A stretch of DNA of 64,000 nucleotides. It comes from Lepus europaeus (taxonomy: Eukaryota; Chordata; Mammalia; Lagomorpha; Leporidae). The stretch spans positions 38,791,468 to 38,855,467 of the forward strand of contig NC_084838.1 of NCBI RefSeq assembly GCF_033115175.1, read 5' to 3'. The translations under genes were made by a program, and so were the position numbers. The notes beneath the pieces are model-generated. The model was not told where the DNA came from. It was given only the letters and a program-made list of their open reading frames with translations, and did not search any database. Below, piece by piece: positions 1 to 17,759 of the stretch (positions within the stretch are counted from its first letter, which is position 1; the number at the start of each line of letters is the position of its first letter).

Positions 1-219
1 GGGCTGGGCCAAAGCCAGGAGCCAGGAGCTTCTTCTGGTTCTCTCCTGTGAGTTCAGGGGCTGGAGTACTTGGGTCATCCTCCGCTGCTTTCCCAGGCCA
101 AAGCAGAGAGCTGGATCAGAAGTGGAGCAGCCGGGGCTCAAACCGGCACCCATTTGGGATGCGGCACGGCAGCAGCAGCAGCAGCTTTACCTGCTCTGCT
201 ACGCCACAACACCAGCCCC
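1..219 (-). mobile_element. CSINE, cut by window start
   Basis: Body and tRNA-like head of an older C-repeat in reverse orientation (gccaggagccaggagctt, ccaggccaaagcagagagct). The left part is outside the window; a short CAG run lies near the head. Confidence 0.85.
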
Positions 220-284
220 TGCTCTCTTTATAGTAATACATTTAAAAAAAAAAAAGTCTCTAGGATTTTTCTTTCTTTTCTTTC

Positions 285-603
285 TTTTTTTTTTTTTTTT
301 GACAGGCAGAGTGGATAGGGAGAGAGAGAGAAAAAGGTCTTCCTTTTTGCTGTTGGTTCACCCTCCAATGGCCGCTGCGGCCAGCGCATCGCGCCGATCT
401 GAAGCCAGGAGCCAGGAGCTTCTCCTGGTCTCCCATGCGGGTGCAGGGCCCAAGGACTTGGGCCATCCTCCACTGCACTCCCGGGCCATAGCAGAGAGCT
501 GGCCTGGAAGAGGGGCAACCGGGATAGAATCCGGCGCCCCAACCGGGACTAGAACCTGGTGTGCCGGTGCCACAAGGCGGAGGATTAAGTCACGGCGCCG
601 GCC
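285..603 (-). mobile_element. CSINE (young type)
   Basis: Poly-T, then gacaggcagagtgga through to cacggcgccggcc. Imperfect TSD ctaggatttt on both sides. Confidence 0.95.
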
Positions 604-615
604 TAGGATTTTCTT

Positions 616-933
616 TAAAAAAGGTTTATTTGAAGGACAGAGCTACAGAGAGGGAGAGACAGTGAGAGATCTGTCACCCATTGGTCCATTCGACCCAAAT
701 TGCCATAATGGCTAGGGGTAAGCCAGGCTGAAGTCAGGAGCTTTGAACTCCATCTGAGTCTCCCTTGTAGGTGGCAGGGCCCGAGAACGTGGGCCATGGT
801 CCGCTGCCTTCCCAGGTGCATATGCAGAGCTGGGTCAGAGGTAGTGCCCTCTGACTGGGGCCTGAACCTATGCTCATAGGGGATGCCAGCATCATAGGCG
901 GCAGCTTAACCTACTGTGCCACAGTGCCAGCCC
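616..933 (-). mobile_element. CSINE (old, diverged)
   Basis: Reverse-oriented diverged copy abutting the previous one; ends in ccacagtgccagccc. Confidence 0.85.
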
Positions 934-2243
934 AGCATTTCCTTTCTGAGGTGGAGTTGTTCCAGTCCCATTTGAAGGAACTGGGACTTAGACTTATCTT
1001 CGGAAATGGGGCTGGAACTGGGTTTTGGGGTGAGTTGGTCAGGGTGGGGTTGAGGTTCACAGCCTCACATGAGGTCATGCCCCATGTCAGGTGCTCCTTC
1101 CCAGGGACAGACGACCTGGTTCTTCATGGTCCCTGAGGGTAACTTGGACCACGTGTGTCTGTCTTGTCCTCCTCTTGGTCTTCTGTGTCACAGTCTAGAG
1201 GTCAGGACCCTGCATGATTGGAGCAGCAGTGATCTGGGGCTCTGCTGGTGATGGGTGTGTAGGTGAGGGACAGGGTTGCTGAAGAGCACGGTGGACTCAC
1301 TTCCTGACCCTGACAATTCTTTAAGGGCACACAGGCAAGTTCTGGAGACCAAGGAGGAATCTGTAGAGGAATCTAAGACTGTGCTGTTAAAGGACAAGCC
1401 ATGGGTCAGAAATGACAAGCCAGAGTTTGGAGATGAGAAAGACTGCCCTGACCTGAGGTGGCCTAGGGGCTATATGGAGGCAAGGGGCTGGGCAGGATGG
1501 ATGGATTTGGGTGCGATTGTGACTGGGTCTGTGAGATGTGTGTGCCAGTCAGCGTGTGCATGTGTTTGTGCCTGTCTCTGCTTGATTCTCTCCCTCAGAG
1601 TGTTCATGAGTCTGTGTAGCTGTGTTACTTAGACCTGTTTGTGCACACTCTGAATTTGTGTCTGAGTGGCATGGTTGGCTTTGCGTCTTTTTCTGTACCA
1701 CCTGTGTGGCCAAGCACTTGTGTTCATGTGTCTGTGTGTGGTTCTGCTCAGGCCTCTCCCTTTTTGCTCCTCCCATTCCCTGACACATTCCAGCTGCCGG
1801 CACTATTTACCGCAAGCAGTGGCTTCCCTTCCCACTGTTTGGGTTCCCATGGTCAGGCTGCCTGCCCAGGACCCTGCCCTGTGGCCTTTGTAACTGACCT
1901 GACCTTGAGAGTATTTCTCTCTGGAAATCCCCTAGAATGCTACTTGCCTGGCCTTGGATGGAGAGGAGTTATGGTTGAGGAGAGAGATGAGGCGGGAAAG
2001 GGGGCTAGTTGGCAGCACCCACCCCTCCTCCTGGAAACAAGACATCTCTCTCTGGCTGGTTCACAGACTTTCCTGTTTCAATACTCTCGTCAAGCCCAAG
2101 TATTCACTGTCCTCGCCTTGCCCTCTCTAGGGATGGGATTGGTTGATTCTCTATCTTTCCACTTTGACCAGGTAGGGTAGGTCCTCCATGTCCCCCATGT
2201 GCCCCGGCATCTTAAATGCTTTTATTCTGCTTAATTTTTTTCC
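934..2243. other. Intergenic sequence, nothing assigned
   Basis: No repeat family or gene recognised. TG-rich between about 1520 and 1740. ORFs here are short, lack credible splice partners and show no family motif. Confidence 0.6.
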
Positions 2244-2588
2244 CAAAGATTTGTTTTGTTATTTGAAAAGCAGAGAGAGAGAGAGAGAGAGAGGGAGGGA
2301 GAAAGAGAGAGAGAGAAAGAGAGAAAGATGTCAATCTTCCATCTGCTGGTTCACTCCCCAAATGGCTACAACGGCTGGGGCTTGGCCAGGCTGCAGCCAG
2401 GAGCCTGGCACTCTGGGTCTCCCATGTGGGTGCTAGAGGCCCAAGCACTTGGGCCGTCCTCTGCTGCTTTCCCAGGACTATTAGCCTGGAACTGGATTAG
2501 AACTGGCACAGCTGGGACTCAAACCAGTGCTCATATGGGGTGCTGGTGTCACAAGCAGTGGCTTAACAAGTGCCTCGTAATGCCAGCT
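2244..2588 (-). mobile_element. CSINE (old) with GA tract
   Basis: Starts caaagatttgttttgttatt, then an expanded GA-rich tract (2273-2330); body gccaggagcctggcact. Confidence 0.85.
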
Positions 2589-3360
2589 CCGTGCCTGTTT
2601 CTTATATCTTCACCTGAACTCAAGGTGCTCCTCCTTCCTTTTCTTTCCCTGCAGTGGGCATGAGAACCAATCTTATCCTTCCTTCTGTGACAGGCCTGGC
2701 CTGGCTTGGGCTCCAGTGTCTCAGTGGAGTACTGGGCCTTGGTCGGCTGGTGAAGCAGCAGCAGCCCAGCCACCTCCCACTCTTTGCAGGAAGCAGCATC
2801 TCCATGCGGCTCATTCCTGTGCTCATCCTCTGTTCTTTGCCCTCTCTGTCTGGGCTGCAGGGGGCAGGCACATATGTAAAGTGGCCCCTGTCCTCTCTGA
2901 CCCAGTGTTTGACAGGACAGTTGTGGAGAAGCCACTCACCTCCCACTGTTGGCAGTCAGTGGAATGAAATCCAACCCGACAATTCTGACATGTTTTGAGG
3001 AGAGCAAGGGAAGGGCTCTAGAAAATATCAGGCCTATTGACCAAGGCATGATGTAGTGCCCAAGCTAGCAGCGATGTGTCCACCTCTGGACTTGTGCCTT
3101 TCATTAGGCTTTGCTTCCTCTGATTTTGGCCTCTCTTGAAACTTGGGGGAGGTGAAGGGGTTTTGCTAGGGTTTGAGATGGCATGCGTGAGGCTTCCTCC
3201 ATGTGCTTCCTATGTGAATCATAGGCTCTGATCCTGCCTTCTCCTACTCTTGACTTTGCTGAGAACTTAAATTCCTGGTGGCCTTCATTTCAGTTCATCT
3301 GTCTGCCCACAGCCCTCTGTTGTGGGAGTTTGGTCTACAGTCTGAGCCCATGCTGGCCTA
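2589..3360. other. Intergenic sequence, nothing assigned
   Basis: Non-repetitive by eye; no exon with flanking splice sites recognised on either strand. Confidence 0.5.
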
Positions 3361-5010
3361 TGGGAAGTAGGAGCCTGTGGGAGACCGTGGAAGGACCTAC
3401 TCCACCCTAATCAGGATGTGTGCACGCTAACCGTGGATTCCATCTGATGCCACTGTGACACATCTGAGTCCATTCCCTTCATCCTGGACCTCCCTGTAGC
3501 CCCCTAGCCCTGTGGCTTTCTGCCAAGCTTCCACCACGCAGAGGATGTGCCTGTCACAAGACCTCCTTTGATCTTTGGCTTGCTTTAGGAAAACACCTGG
3601 AGAGTCTTGGCTCAGCAAGGCTGGACCTTGTGCCTGCCTGCCCTTGGGGCCCAGGTAGGGGCCAGTTAGGCACGGAGCCCCCATTCAGAGGAGGGACACA
3701 TCCCTGGCTCTTTGTATCCTAGCAGTGGACACGCTCTACTAAATGCAGGGTCCTAGCTGGGGAAGCAGGTCTGCCACTACTGCCTGGGTTGATGAGATGG
3801 TGAGTGATCTTGAACTTTCTTAGGAACCAAATGTTCACATGTCCATGATAACACCTCACAAAGAAGCCATCACATGCCTTGCCTTTTCTCCAGCTCTTGG
3901 AGTGAGGATACAGAGGGGCTTCTTTCTGAGATGTTACGTGGCCAAAACAGAAGCCCATGCCACGTTCCCTGGGCATCCTCTCTGTCTTCCTGCTTCTGCT
4001 TCCCATTTCTCTCTTCCCATCCCTAAGTCTCCTTGGTCCCTCATTGATCATAGGATTCCTCTCTACCCCGTTTCTATGACTCCGGCCCCACAGTCTTGCT
4101 CAGGTTCCACACAGAGTTTTCTCTGTGATCTTTCCTGCTGCTCCAATATCCAAGAGCTCTTGCTTCATGCACATGATTGGCAATCTCAACTTTTTCATGC
4201 TCACCTGGCATTCAGTCTACCACCAACTTGTTAGACCCTAATAGGATGTTTCCACAGTAACTCCCAGAATTCCTATTTACCTCCATTTTTTTGGTTTTGG
4301 TTGCCATATAGCCCTTGCCTCTTAGAGTCCTTGTCCCTTCCCAGATTTTCATAAACCCCACGGGGTCGTTGCCCGTAGTGTAGTTGCTGGAGAAAACTTT
4401 CCTCCTGATGCACAAAGTCCTTGCTCACCAATGCTGTATTCTGTACCGACAGAAAAGGGTCTGCATTTAGCCAAAGCCTAGATCCCCCCCTGTGGACCAG
4501 CTCCCGCTTCTTTCTTCTCTGCCATCACTTGTTCCAGAAGTTCTGCCCTTGCTCTCCTGCATCACTTATTCCTCTCAACAGAATCTTTTCCACTAACTTT
4601 TAACACTTTTGTGTTCAGTACTTAAATGAACCCCTCTTGTGCTATTAAAAATGTGTTTTTAAACAAAAATCCCTGGAGGAGTTGATTTCACTTGCTATGA
4701 CCAATTGTTCTCCTCCCACTGTCTCTTGAGTCCACTTTAGTCCTGTCTTCACCCACATTGCTCACCTGAATGTGTACTTCTGAATGTCGTGAATGACCTT
4801 GATGCTGCCAAGGCTGATGAGCCTCATCTCGACTGACGGACAACTTTTCATGCAGTTGTTCACTTTCATCTTGAAAACACTTCTGGTACATCACAGGCTT
4901 CTAGCTTTCCTCCTGCTTCACTGGCTGCTGCTTTTCAGCTCCTCGGCATGCTAGGTCTTCCTTCACTTTTCTGTTTCTTAATGTGGGGTTCTCCCAGAGC
5001 CCAGTTTTTA

Positions 5011-5360
5011 TTTTTTTTTAATTAAAAAAAATTTTTTTTTATTTTGGACAGGCAGAGTGGACAGTGAGAAAGAGAGACAGAGAGAAAGGTCTTCCTTTGC
5101 CGTTGGTTCACCCTCCAATGGCCGCCGTGGCCGGCGCACCGCGCTGATCCGAAGCCAGGAGCCAGGAGCTTCTCCTGGTCTCCCCTGGGGTGCAGGGCCC
5201 AAGCACTTGGGCCATCCTCCACTGCCTTCCCGGGCCATAGCAGAGAGCTGGCCTGGAAGAGGGGCAACCGGGACAGAATCCGGCGCCCCGACCAGGACTA
5301 GAACCTGGTGTGCCGGCGCCGCAAGGCGGAGGATTAGCCTGTTGAGCCACGGCGCTGGCC
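5011..5360 (-). mobile_element. CSINE (young), unit A only
   Basis: A/T-rich tail then ggacaggcagagtggacagt, head ccacggcgctggcc. TSD gagcccagttttta at 4997 and 5362. The matching site in unit B (near 55200) is empty. Confidence 0.95.
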
Positions 5361-5834
5361 TGAGCCCAGTTTTTAGATCTTTCTTTCATTTATACTCATT
5401 CCTGTAGTAATCTTATTTATTTACATGGCTGTCTGGCGGCCTCCCTGCCTACCTACCTACCTATGTATCTATCTGTTTATATCTAGTATTGTCTGCAGCC
5501 ATGACCCTCGCTGAAGATACACTGTTGGAGGCATGGTCTCAAGTTATGCTACTGCAGTAATGGTATAAGTAGAGGGGGTGAGAACTGGTTATATTTTGGG
5601 TGCATTTTTGAAGGTAGAGACAGCAGGACTTACTGATGGAGTGGATGTGGGCTGTTAGAGAAAACAGTAATGATGTCCATGATTCTGCCCTGAATAACTG
5701 GACAGATGGAATTCATCTGTTGGAGCGCCTTTGCTACCTGTGATTGCATGTTGGTGGCAGCAGAGAATCAGTTCATTTTTGTGTAGTTTGAGGTCAGTAT
5801 TGGACTTCCTGTGTATGTGTCTAGACACTTTGGG

Positions 5835-5950
5835 CATATGAGACTGTTCACTTATGAGACCAGGAGCTCCACTGAGGCAAGACCTGTGTTTTGCTCACTG
5901 CTATGTCTGGTATAGTATCTGACACATCGTAAGGACTCAGCTGGATTGTT
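5835..5950 (+). repeat. L2 LINE 3' end fragment
   Basis: Diverged match to the L2 3' terminus (gagctccactgaggcaag... tctgacacatcgtaagg...). Ancient mammalian repeat. Confidence 0.55.
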
Positions 5951-6089
5951 GAATACAATTTCCTACTATTTCCATTATGACTCTCATGGGGTCATCTTCC
6001 TCATCAGACCTCACACCTCGTAGTACTCATCACACTGACATGATGCTTTGTCAGTCTCCCCAGCCCAGACTTTGGATGCAGCTAATATT

Positions 6090-6216
6090 TTTTTTCTTTT
6101 TTTTGACAGGCAGAGTGGACAGTGAGAGAGAGACAGAGAGAAAGGTCTTCCTTTTGCCGTTGGTTCACCCTCCAATGGCTGCCGCGGTAGGCGCGCTGCG
6201 GCCGGCGCACCACGCA
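6090..6216 (-). mobile_element. CSINE, 3' fragment with perfect TSD
   Basis: Only the tail-proximal 127 bp is present, from poly-T through ggcgcaccacgca, flanked by a perfect 15-bp TSD gatgcagctaatatt (6075 and 6217). This is a true 5'-truncated insertion and not later deletion. It lies just beyond the 3' end of SPATA31F1. Confidence 0.95.
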
Positions 6217-6321
6217 GATGCAGCTAATATTAAGGTATTTCCATGCATAAGCTAGCAACCTTATCCTGGGGAAAGAATTTGGTAGGGTTGGGTGGTGAGT
6301 GTTCAGGATTCAAGCTTGACT

Positions 6322-6327
6322 TTTATT
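6322..6327 (-). promoter_or_regulatory. Possible polyadenylation signal of SPATA31F1
   Basis: AATAAA on the minus strand about 300 bp beyond the stop codon of the long exon. It is the nearest canonical hexamer downstream, but a GT-rich element was not tested, so this is only a candidate 3' end. Confidence 0.3.
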
Positions 6328-6630
6328 TTCAAGAAACCTTAAAAAAGGTCATTCTTTCCCTGCTCAAGTCTTTTTGTCCATATTAGGTCTAGGGTGGTGG
6401 AAGCTGTCAGAATTATGGGTTAAATCTCCCTCCCTAGATAGGAAGGCTTTTACAGCCTTTCTCGTGCATCCCTTTAACAAAGTATGATGGAGACAAGGAG
6501 GAGACAGACAACCCTTGGCTTAGACACATAGAATATATTTTGGGTGGGGTTCTGCCCACCTGTGCCTTAATGGAAATGACAATAGCAGTCCTCCTCAACG
6601 GATGTGGGGATTGGGGGCACCTATAGGTTC

Positions 6631-10554
<3,924 letters not shown>

Positions 10555-11477
10555 CTATACCCTCATATGTCTACCCTTTTCTTCTTTTCTTAAGGAACTG
10601 TTACTAGGCAAAGTATGGTAGGCTAGACTGAGAGTCTAAGGCTTGCTGGGCAAGGTCTCAGAGAAGCCATGGGAGGCCAAGGTCCTCAGAGGATACTGGT
10701 AGGTGGACTCACTTTTCTACTGACCTTCTTGAGAAACTAAACTAGGAAAAATGAATCAGGCAGAGAGAATATACAGTGATTTGCTGATGGGCCATAACCA
10801 GGAACATCACCAGGTAGAACCTGGATTAGTATAATTTTACGTCAAGAAAGTCAGAGCCAACTGTTTGGTACATCTAAACTGGGAAATGAGGGCCTTGTGG
10901 GAATTCTGCATTCTGGGAGTATTTGGTGTTCTTGCTGCTAGACCCAGCATCTCTTGGGAACCAATCCTGTTCTCTATGGATCTTAAGGACTAGATAAGAT
11001 GATAGACTCCTGTCTGAAGTCTGTCCTAGGAACTGGCTCCCTGAAGACAGAACCATAACAGGTAACAGCCAACCTACATCCAGCCAGACTCAGGAGTCTT
11101 CCTTTGGAAGGGTATGGTTATAAAGAGAATATGGCAATGATGATTTCTTAATATGCAAAACCCATTCTCTGGACTGAATGACTTGTCTCATGTCTGAGTG
11201 CAGCCCCCTGTAGCATCCTTTATGAATTATGCACTAGACAAAACCTGAGTTCCAGAACTGCGTTTGCCATAGCACTGAGTGCAATTGGGTGACCCTTCCC
11301 TCCTGAGATATGTCAACTCTACTCTGCCCAGGCAACCTTCTCAGCTAGTGAACCAGCATGCACTGTGTGTGTCTCCCACCCAGCCATTATCCCTCTCCTC
11401 ATCTCTTCCCCAGGCCAAGCCAAGATACCGTCACAGGCCAGACTCCAAGTTGGGAGACAAAAAGAGCAGGAGATCAC

Positions 11478-11538
11478 CTTTTCATGACTGAGATCAGCTC
11501 CCACGGCTTCTCAGCTTCTTCCTGGGAAAGTCTCCTAG
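11478..11538 (-). CDS. SPATA31F1: SPATA31F1 internal coding exon (61 nt)
   Basis: Small exon bounded by acceptor ttcctcag and donor AAAAG|gtgatc. In frame it reads RRLSQEEAEKPWELISVMK, preceded by a split Ala codon and ending in AG, which joins the C at 10444 to make Ser before QGWLP. This is the conserved charged segment before the cysteine motif in SPATA31F proteins. Copy B has an exon of identical length and phase (62988-63048), so it is conserved despite heavy divergence of the surrounding intron. Too short for routine ORF finding; called from splice signals plus paralogy. Confidence 0.85.
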
Positions 11539-12032
11539 CTGAGGAACCAGGAAAGAGTTTTATGGACCATGGGAGAGTGTCAGGGTTATCCCAGAGGAAG
11601 CTGGAGACCTATGACTCAACCAGAGCAGACTGAAATACCCAACTATCAATGATCTCAGGTGTGTCTACATACAGTCTAATCACGGCTTGTTCTCGTGGGC
11701 CTTTGCCCTGTGAATGAGGTGAGATCATTGGTATTGTGCCCATTTTATGGAGAACAAGACTGAGAGATGGTGTGACTTCTACAAGATTGTAAAACTAGCA
11801 AATCAAACAGTTAAGGGCATCTGGTTCCCAGGGGAAAAACAGAGAATTGGGGAACATTCCCACGTTGTTATTTCCAACCCATGGAAGTCCTCTGTGGAAG
11901 TTGTCAGTCTGGTAAGTGGGAGCCTTCAGTGGTTAGAGCACTGACTCCTGGCACCAGGTGTCATGAAGGGACAGGAACTGTGGCTACTTCACCCACAGTG
12001 GAAGGGAGTCAGAGGAGAGAGCAAGACTTTAC

Positions 12033-12078
12033 CTCTTGATGCTGCATCTCTGGCCCTCTGCCTGACTTTTCGGTGACG
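12033..12078 (-). CDS. SPATA31F1: SPATA31F1 upstream coding exon (46 nt)
   Basis: Exon of 15 codons plus one base between acceptor gtctttaag and donor AGAG|gtaaag. It reads RHRKVRQRARDAASR, a basic stretch that in SPATA31F proteins directly follows the N-terminal membrane helix. Its last G pairs with CT at the start of the next exon to give Ala. Copy B has the equivalent exon (43 nt, one codon shorter, same phase) at 63909-63951. The exon with the initiator Met and transmembrane helix should lie at higher coordinates; I searched roughly 12.1-18 kb by eye and did not find it. Confidence 0.8.
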
Positions 12079-12195
12079 CTTAAAGACAAAAGCATTAGAA
12101 TGTGAAGCTGGGGAACCATTTCTGTTTTCATGTCCTAGATGAGACAACAGTCCTATAATCACTTCCCACTCCCTTTCTATATCTCTCTCTGTATT

Positions 12196-12523
12196 TTTAA
12201 AAATATTTATTTATTTATTTGAAAGAGTTACCGAGAGAGAGACAGATGCAAAGAGAAAGATTGATCTTCTATCCTCTGGTTCACTCCCTAGATGGCTGCG
12301 ATGGTCAGGGCTGAGCAAGGCCAAAGCCAGGGGCCAGGAGCCTCTTTCCAGTCTCCTATGTGGGTAGCAGGGGCCTACATACTTGGCCATCTTCTGCTGC
12401 TTTTCCCAGGCACATTAGCAAGAAGCTGGATCAGAAGTGGAGCAGCCATGACACAAACCAGCACGCATAAGGGATACCAGCATTGTAGGCAGTGGCTTTA
12501 CCCCCTACACCACAATGCCGGCC
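12196..12523 (-). mobile_element. CSINE (old)
   Basis: Begins tttttaaaaatatttattta and ends caatgccggcc; approximate TSD ctctatctgcatttt. Confidence 0.9.
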
Positions 12524-12614
12524 ACTCTATCTGCATTTTAGATCTTGTCCTACGTTTCCTTTACTTACACTCCACCTTCTTTACCCTGACTTTTCCCTTA
12601 TCTATCTATTTATT

Positions 12615-12970
12615 TTTTAAATTTTATTTAATGAACATAAATTTCCAAAGTACAGCTTATGGATTACAATAGCTTCCCCCCAATAACTTCCCTCCCACCC
12701 ACAACACTCCCCTCTCCCACCCCCTCTCCTCTTCCATTCACATCAAGATTAATTTTCAATTATCTTTATATAAAGAAGATCAATTTAGCATATATTAAGC
12801 AAAGATTTCAACAGTTTGCACCCACACAGAAACACAAAGTGTAAAATACTATTTGAGTACTAGTTATAGCATTAATTAAATACCTAAGAATAATTGTGTA
12901 TTAATTACAGAGTTCAACCAATAGTTTTAAGTAGAACATAAAAATACTAAAAGGGTAAAGTATTAAGTTC
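12615..12970 (-). mobile_element. L1 3' end fragment
   Basis: Reverse-oriented lagomorph L1 3' UTR end: ttatttaatgaacataaatt, cttccctcccacccac, ending in A/T-rich sequence. 5'-truncated. Confidence 0.8.
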
Positions 12971-12994
12971 TTTTTTTCCTTTTTTTGTTTGTAA

Positions 12995-13620
12995 TGTAGT
13001 TATTTTTTTTATTTAATAAATGTGAATTTACAAAGTGCAACTTTTGTATTGTTGTGGCTTCCCCCCCCAACCTCCCTCCCTCCCGTGGCCCTCCCCTCTC
13101 CTACTCCCTCTCCCATCCCACCCTTCATTGAGTTTCATTTTCAATTACCTTCATATACTGAAGATCAACTTAGTATATACTAAGCAAGGATTTCAACAGA
13201 CTGCACTCACACAACCACACAAGGTATAGGGTATTGTTCAACTAGTAGTTTCATAGTAAAACACATTAAGGACAGAGATCCTACGTGGGGAGCATGTACC
13301 CAGTGACTCCCGTTGTTGATTTAACAATTGGCACTCTTAATTATGATGTCAGCAATCACCCCAGACTCTTGCTATGAGCTGTCTAGGCTATGGAAGCCCC
13401 TTGAGTTCACCGACTCTGAATTTGTTTAGTCAAGGCCGTATCACAGTGGAGGTTCCTTCTTCCCTTCAGAGAAAGGTGCCTCTCTCCGTTATGGCCTGTT
13501 CCTTCTGCTGGGGTCTTGTTCACCAGGATCTTTCATTTATTATCTATTTATTTATTATTCACCTGAGTCTCTTCAAAATTCTATACCTCCCATCCAATTC
13601 CCAGGATAAGTTCTGATAGA
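12995..13620 (-). mobile_element. L1 3' UTR fragment
   Basis: Second L1 3' end in the same orientation, with tttaataaatgtgaatttac, the C-rich block near 13062-13120 and the cacattaaggacagagatcc segment shared with 19230, 41490 and 62470. Confidence 0.8.
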
Positions 13621-15337
<1,717 letters not shown>

Positions 15338-15661
15338 GGGGGCCAGTGCTGTGGCACAGTAGGTTAATCCTCCTGCAGTGCCGGTATCCCATATGGGTGC
15401 CAGTTGTGGTCCTGGCTGCTCTTCTTCCAGTCCAGCTCTCTGCTATGGGCTGAGAAAGCAGTGGAAATGGCCCAAGTGCTTGGGCTCCTGCACCCTTGTG
15501 GGAGACCCACAGGAGACTCCTGGCTCCTGGCTTCGGATCAGCTTAGCTCTGGCCACTGAGGCCATTTGGGGAGTGAACCAGTGGATGCAAGGCCTTTCTC
15601 TCAGTCTCTCCCTCTCAGTGTCTGTAACTTTACCTCTCAGATAAAATAAAATCTTTAAAAA
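15338..15661 (+). mobile_element. CSINE (old)
   Basis: Forward copy: ggccagtgctgtggcaca to agataaaataaaatcttt. Approximate TSD aagaagctaca/aagaagttaca. Confidence 0.9.
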
Positions 15662-16480
15662 AAGAAGTTACAAGGGAAGTTGGGCTGCTGAGCCAACCTG
15701 GGTCATCTGATAACAGGATATCTCAGAGCAGTTCCTTGGGAATCTTGCTTGCTGGCCATGAGGAAGCAACAGAAGGATGCTTTGCAAAACCAAGCAGCCA
15801 CAAAACATGATTTGCTGAAATTTGAAGGAGGCAGAGATTGTGTTAAGAGATTTCAGTGTTTGATTAGTCAGGATGGAGCCCACTCTGCCCAAAGCCCATA
15901 TTTACTGTGTCCTTATTTATTCATTCTCCTTTTCATTCTATTACAATAAATTCAAACTATCCATCATGCTGTCCAAGGAGGGTCAGATTACTTTGTAATT
16001 TCAGCTGGCTTTCTCAAGGCCAGTTTCTAGAATTCACAAGCAAGCATTATTTATCTGTTTAAGCAGCCACCCTAGTTAGTCAAGGCTCAGTAGTCATCAG
16101 AATATTAAAATGAAAAGAAAAGGTATTTGGTTCAGTTACATCATTGCCAAAAATTTTTTTTCTGTGCTCAAAATCCAAGAGTCTATTTGCTCAGTCTTCC
16201 ACCCCACTGGTGTGGTAGGAATTCATTGTGCTCATCCCTGATTTTGTTAGTGTCAAGGGTACAAAGGCTTTTGAATTATGTTGCCTTCCTGCTCTCAAGA
16301 CATTGAAAAATCTAGTATCAAATATAAAAACAATATACATGAACCAGTTGACTATTGTTTATACCCCTTATCTATAATCCTAAGGAACAGTGATTTTTCT
16401 ACTTATTACTGGCTGAGTTCTTTATTTAGTGGAGGGTTAAAGTTATGATTAGAAAGTAAATTGAAAATTAGTCATCACAA
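15662..16480. other. Intergenic sequence, nothing assigned
   Basis: AT-rich, no gene or family recognised. Confidence 0.5.
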
Positions 16481-16492
16481 AAATTAAAAGAA

Positions 16493-16837
16493 GGCTGACG
16501 CCGCGGCTCACTAGGCTAATCCTCCGCCTAGCGGCGCCGGCACACACCGGGTTCTAGTCCTGGTCGGGGCACCGATCCTGTCCCGGTTGCCCCTCTTCCA
16601 GGCCAGCTCTCTGCTGTGGCCAGGGAGTGCAGTGGAGGATGGCCCAAGTCCTTGGGCCCTGCACCCCATGGGAGACCAGGATAAGCACCTGGTTCCTGCC
16701 ATCAGATCAGCGCGGTGCGCTGGCCACAGCGCACCTACCGTGGCGGCCGTTGGAGGGTGAACCAACGGCAAAAAGGAAGACCTTTCTCTGTCTCTTTCTC
16801 ACTGTCTTAACTCTGCCTGTCAAAAATAAAAAAAAAA
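16493..16837 (+). mobile_element. CSINE (young)
   Basis: Forward copy from gctgacgccgcggctca to ctgcctgtcaaaaataaaa; TSD aaattaaaagaa on both sides. Confidence 0.95.
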
Positions 16838-16849
16838 AATTAAAAGAAA

Positions 16850-17759
16850 AATAAGAAAGGGAGAGTGGGAGTGAGGGAGGTAGGATGGGAAGTATAATTA
16901 TGTTCTTAAAACTGTATATATGAAATACATATACATAAAACCTATTCCCTTTATGTAAATAAATAAATAGCAAATAATTTTATGTACTCACTTTTGAGGT
17001 TGAGATCTAAAAAATAACCTTTCATAGGAGAGAATGCTGATAGGGGCTTCATGTGGTCAGAGAGTGTTCCTGGGAAGAGTAACACTGGAGTTTCATCTAA
17101 AATTTCAAGTTTTGGCAAAAGAATTTTTTCCAGTGGAAGAGAAAAATTACTAAGATATGAAGAACACTGAGGAATGGACCACAGAGTTTATTTGGCAGTA
17201 ATGAATGTAGTCTGCCTCTAGCAGAGGTACAATAGGGGTGGGGTCTTTTGATGGAGGGCCTTTGCATTTGTTTTATTTCAATCATTAAGAATAATTGATT
17301 TTTAAAAACAGGCATACATATGCCTGATACAACTATTCAAAAGGTAGATGAAGATTTAATAAAGTATGTCTCCTCATCCTTGTCTCACATCTCCCATTTT
17401 TCTTTCCTTGAGTCTGTAACTCCTATAAAATTCTTGTGTATCTTTCCAAACTAGTCTAGAATAAGCAAAAAAAATTGGCTTATTTCACAAATGAAAGTAT
17501 GACAGTTTTCTTTTTTACCACCAAATAAGGAGCTTAACAAGTAAAAAGCAAAAAGACTCTAGTATAGCAGGAATATTGGCAAGGGCGAATACATAATAAT
17601 TGAGTGGGAAAATGATCATTTCACCCATACACAGTAATTTTAAAGTAATCACAAATCATTAAAGCTATAGTAGTGTAACCATTGGTTTGACAAAGGTATA
17701 AAATAAAGTTTTACAAAACTATATCTGTTGCAATACTGATACATACAGACTTTTTTTTT
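16850..17759. other. AT-rich sequence; first 120 bp possibly an L1 3' end
   Basis: The start (gagtgggagtgagggaggta, then a TATATA/AAATAAATAAA tail) resembles an older L1 3' end on the plus strand. The rest is unassigned. Confidence 0.35.

Noticed and set aside
1276-1632. 118-codon ORF with a Glu/Lys-rich start
   Set aside because: Ends in low-complexity TG-rich sequence (Cys/Val/Ser); no homologue recognised and no convincing splice sites.
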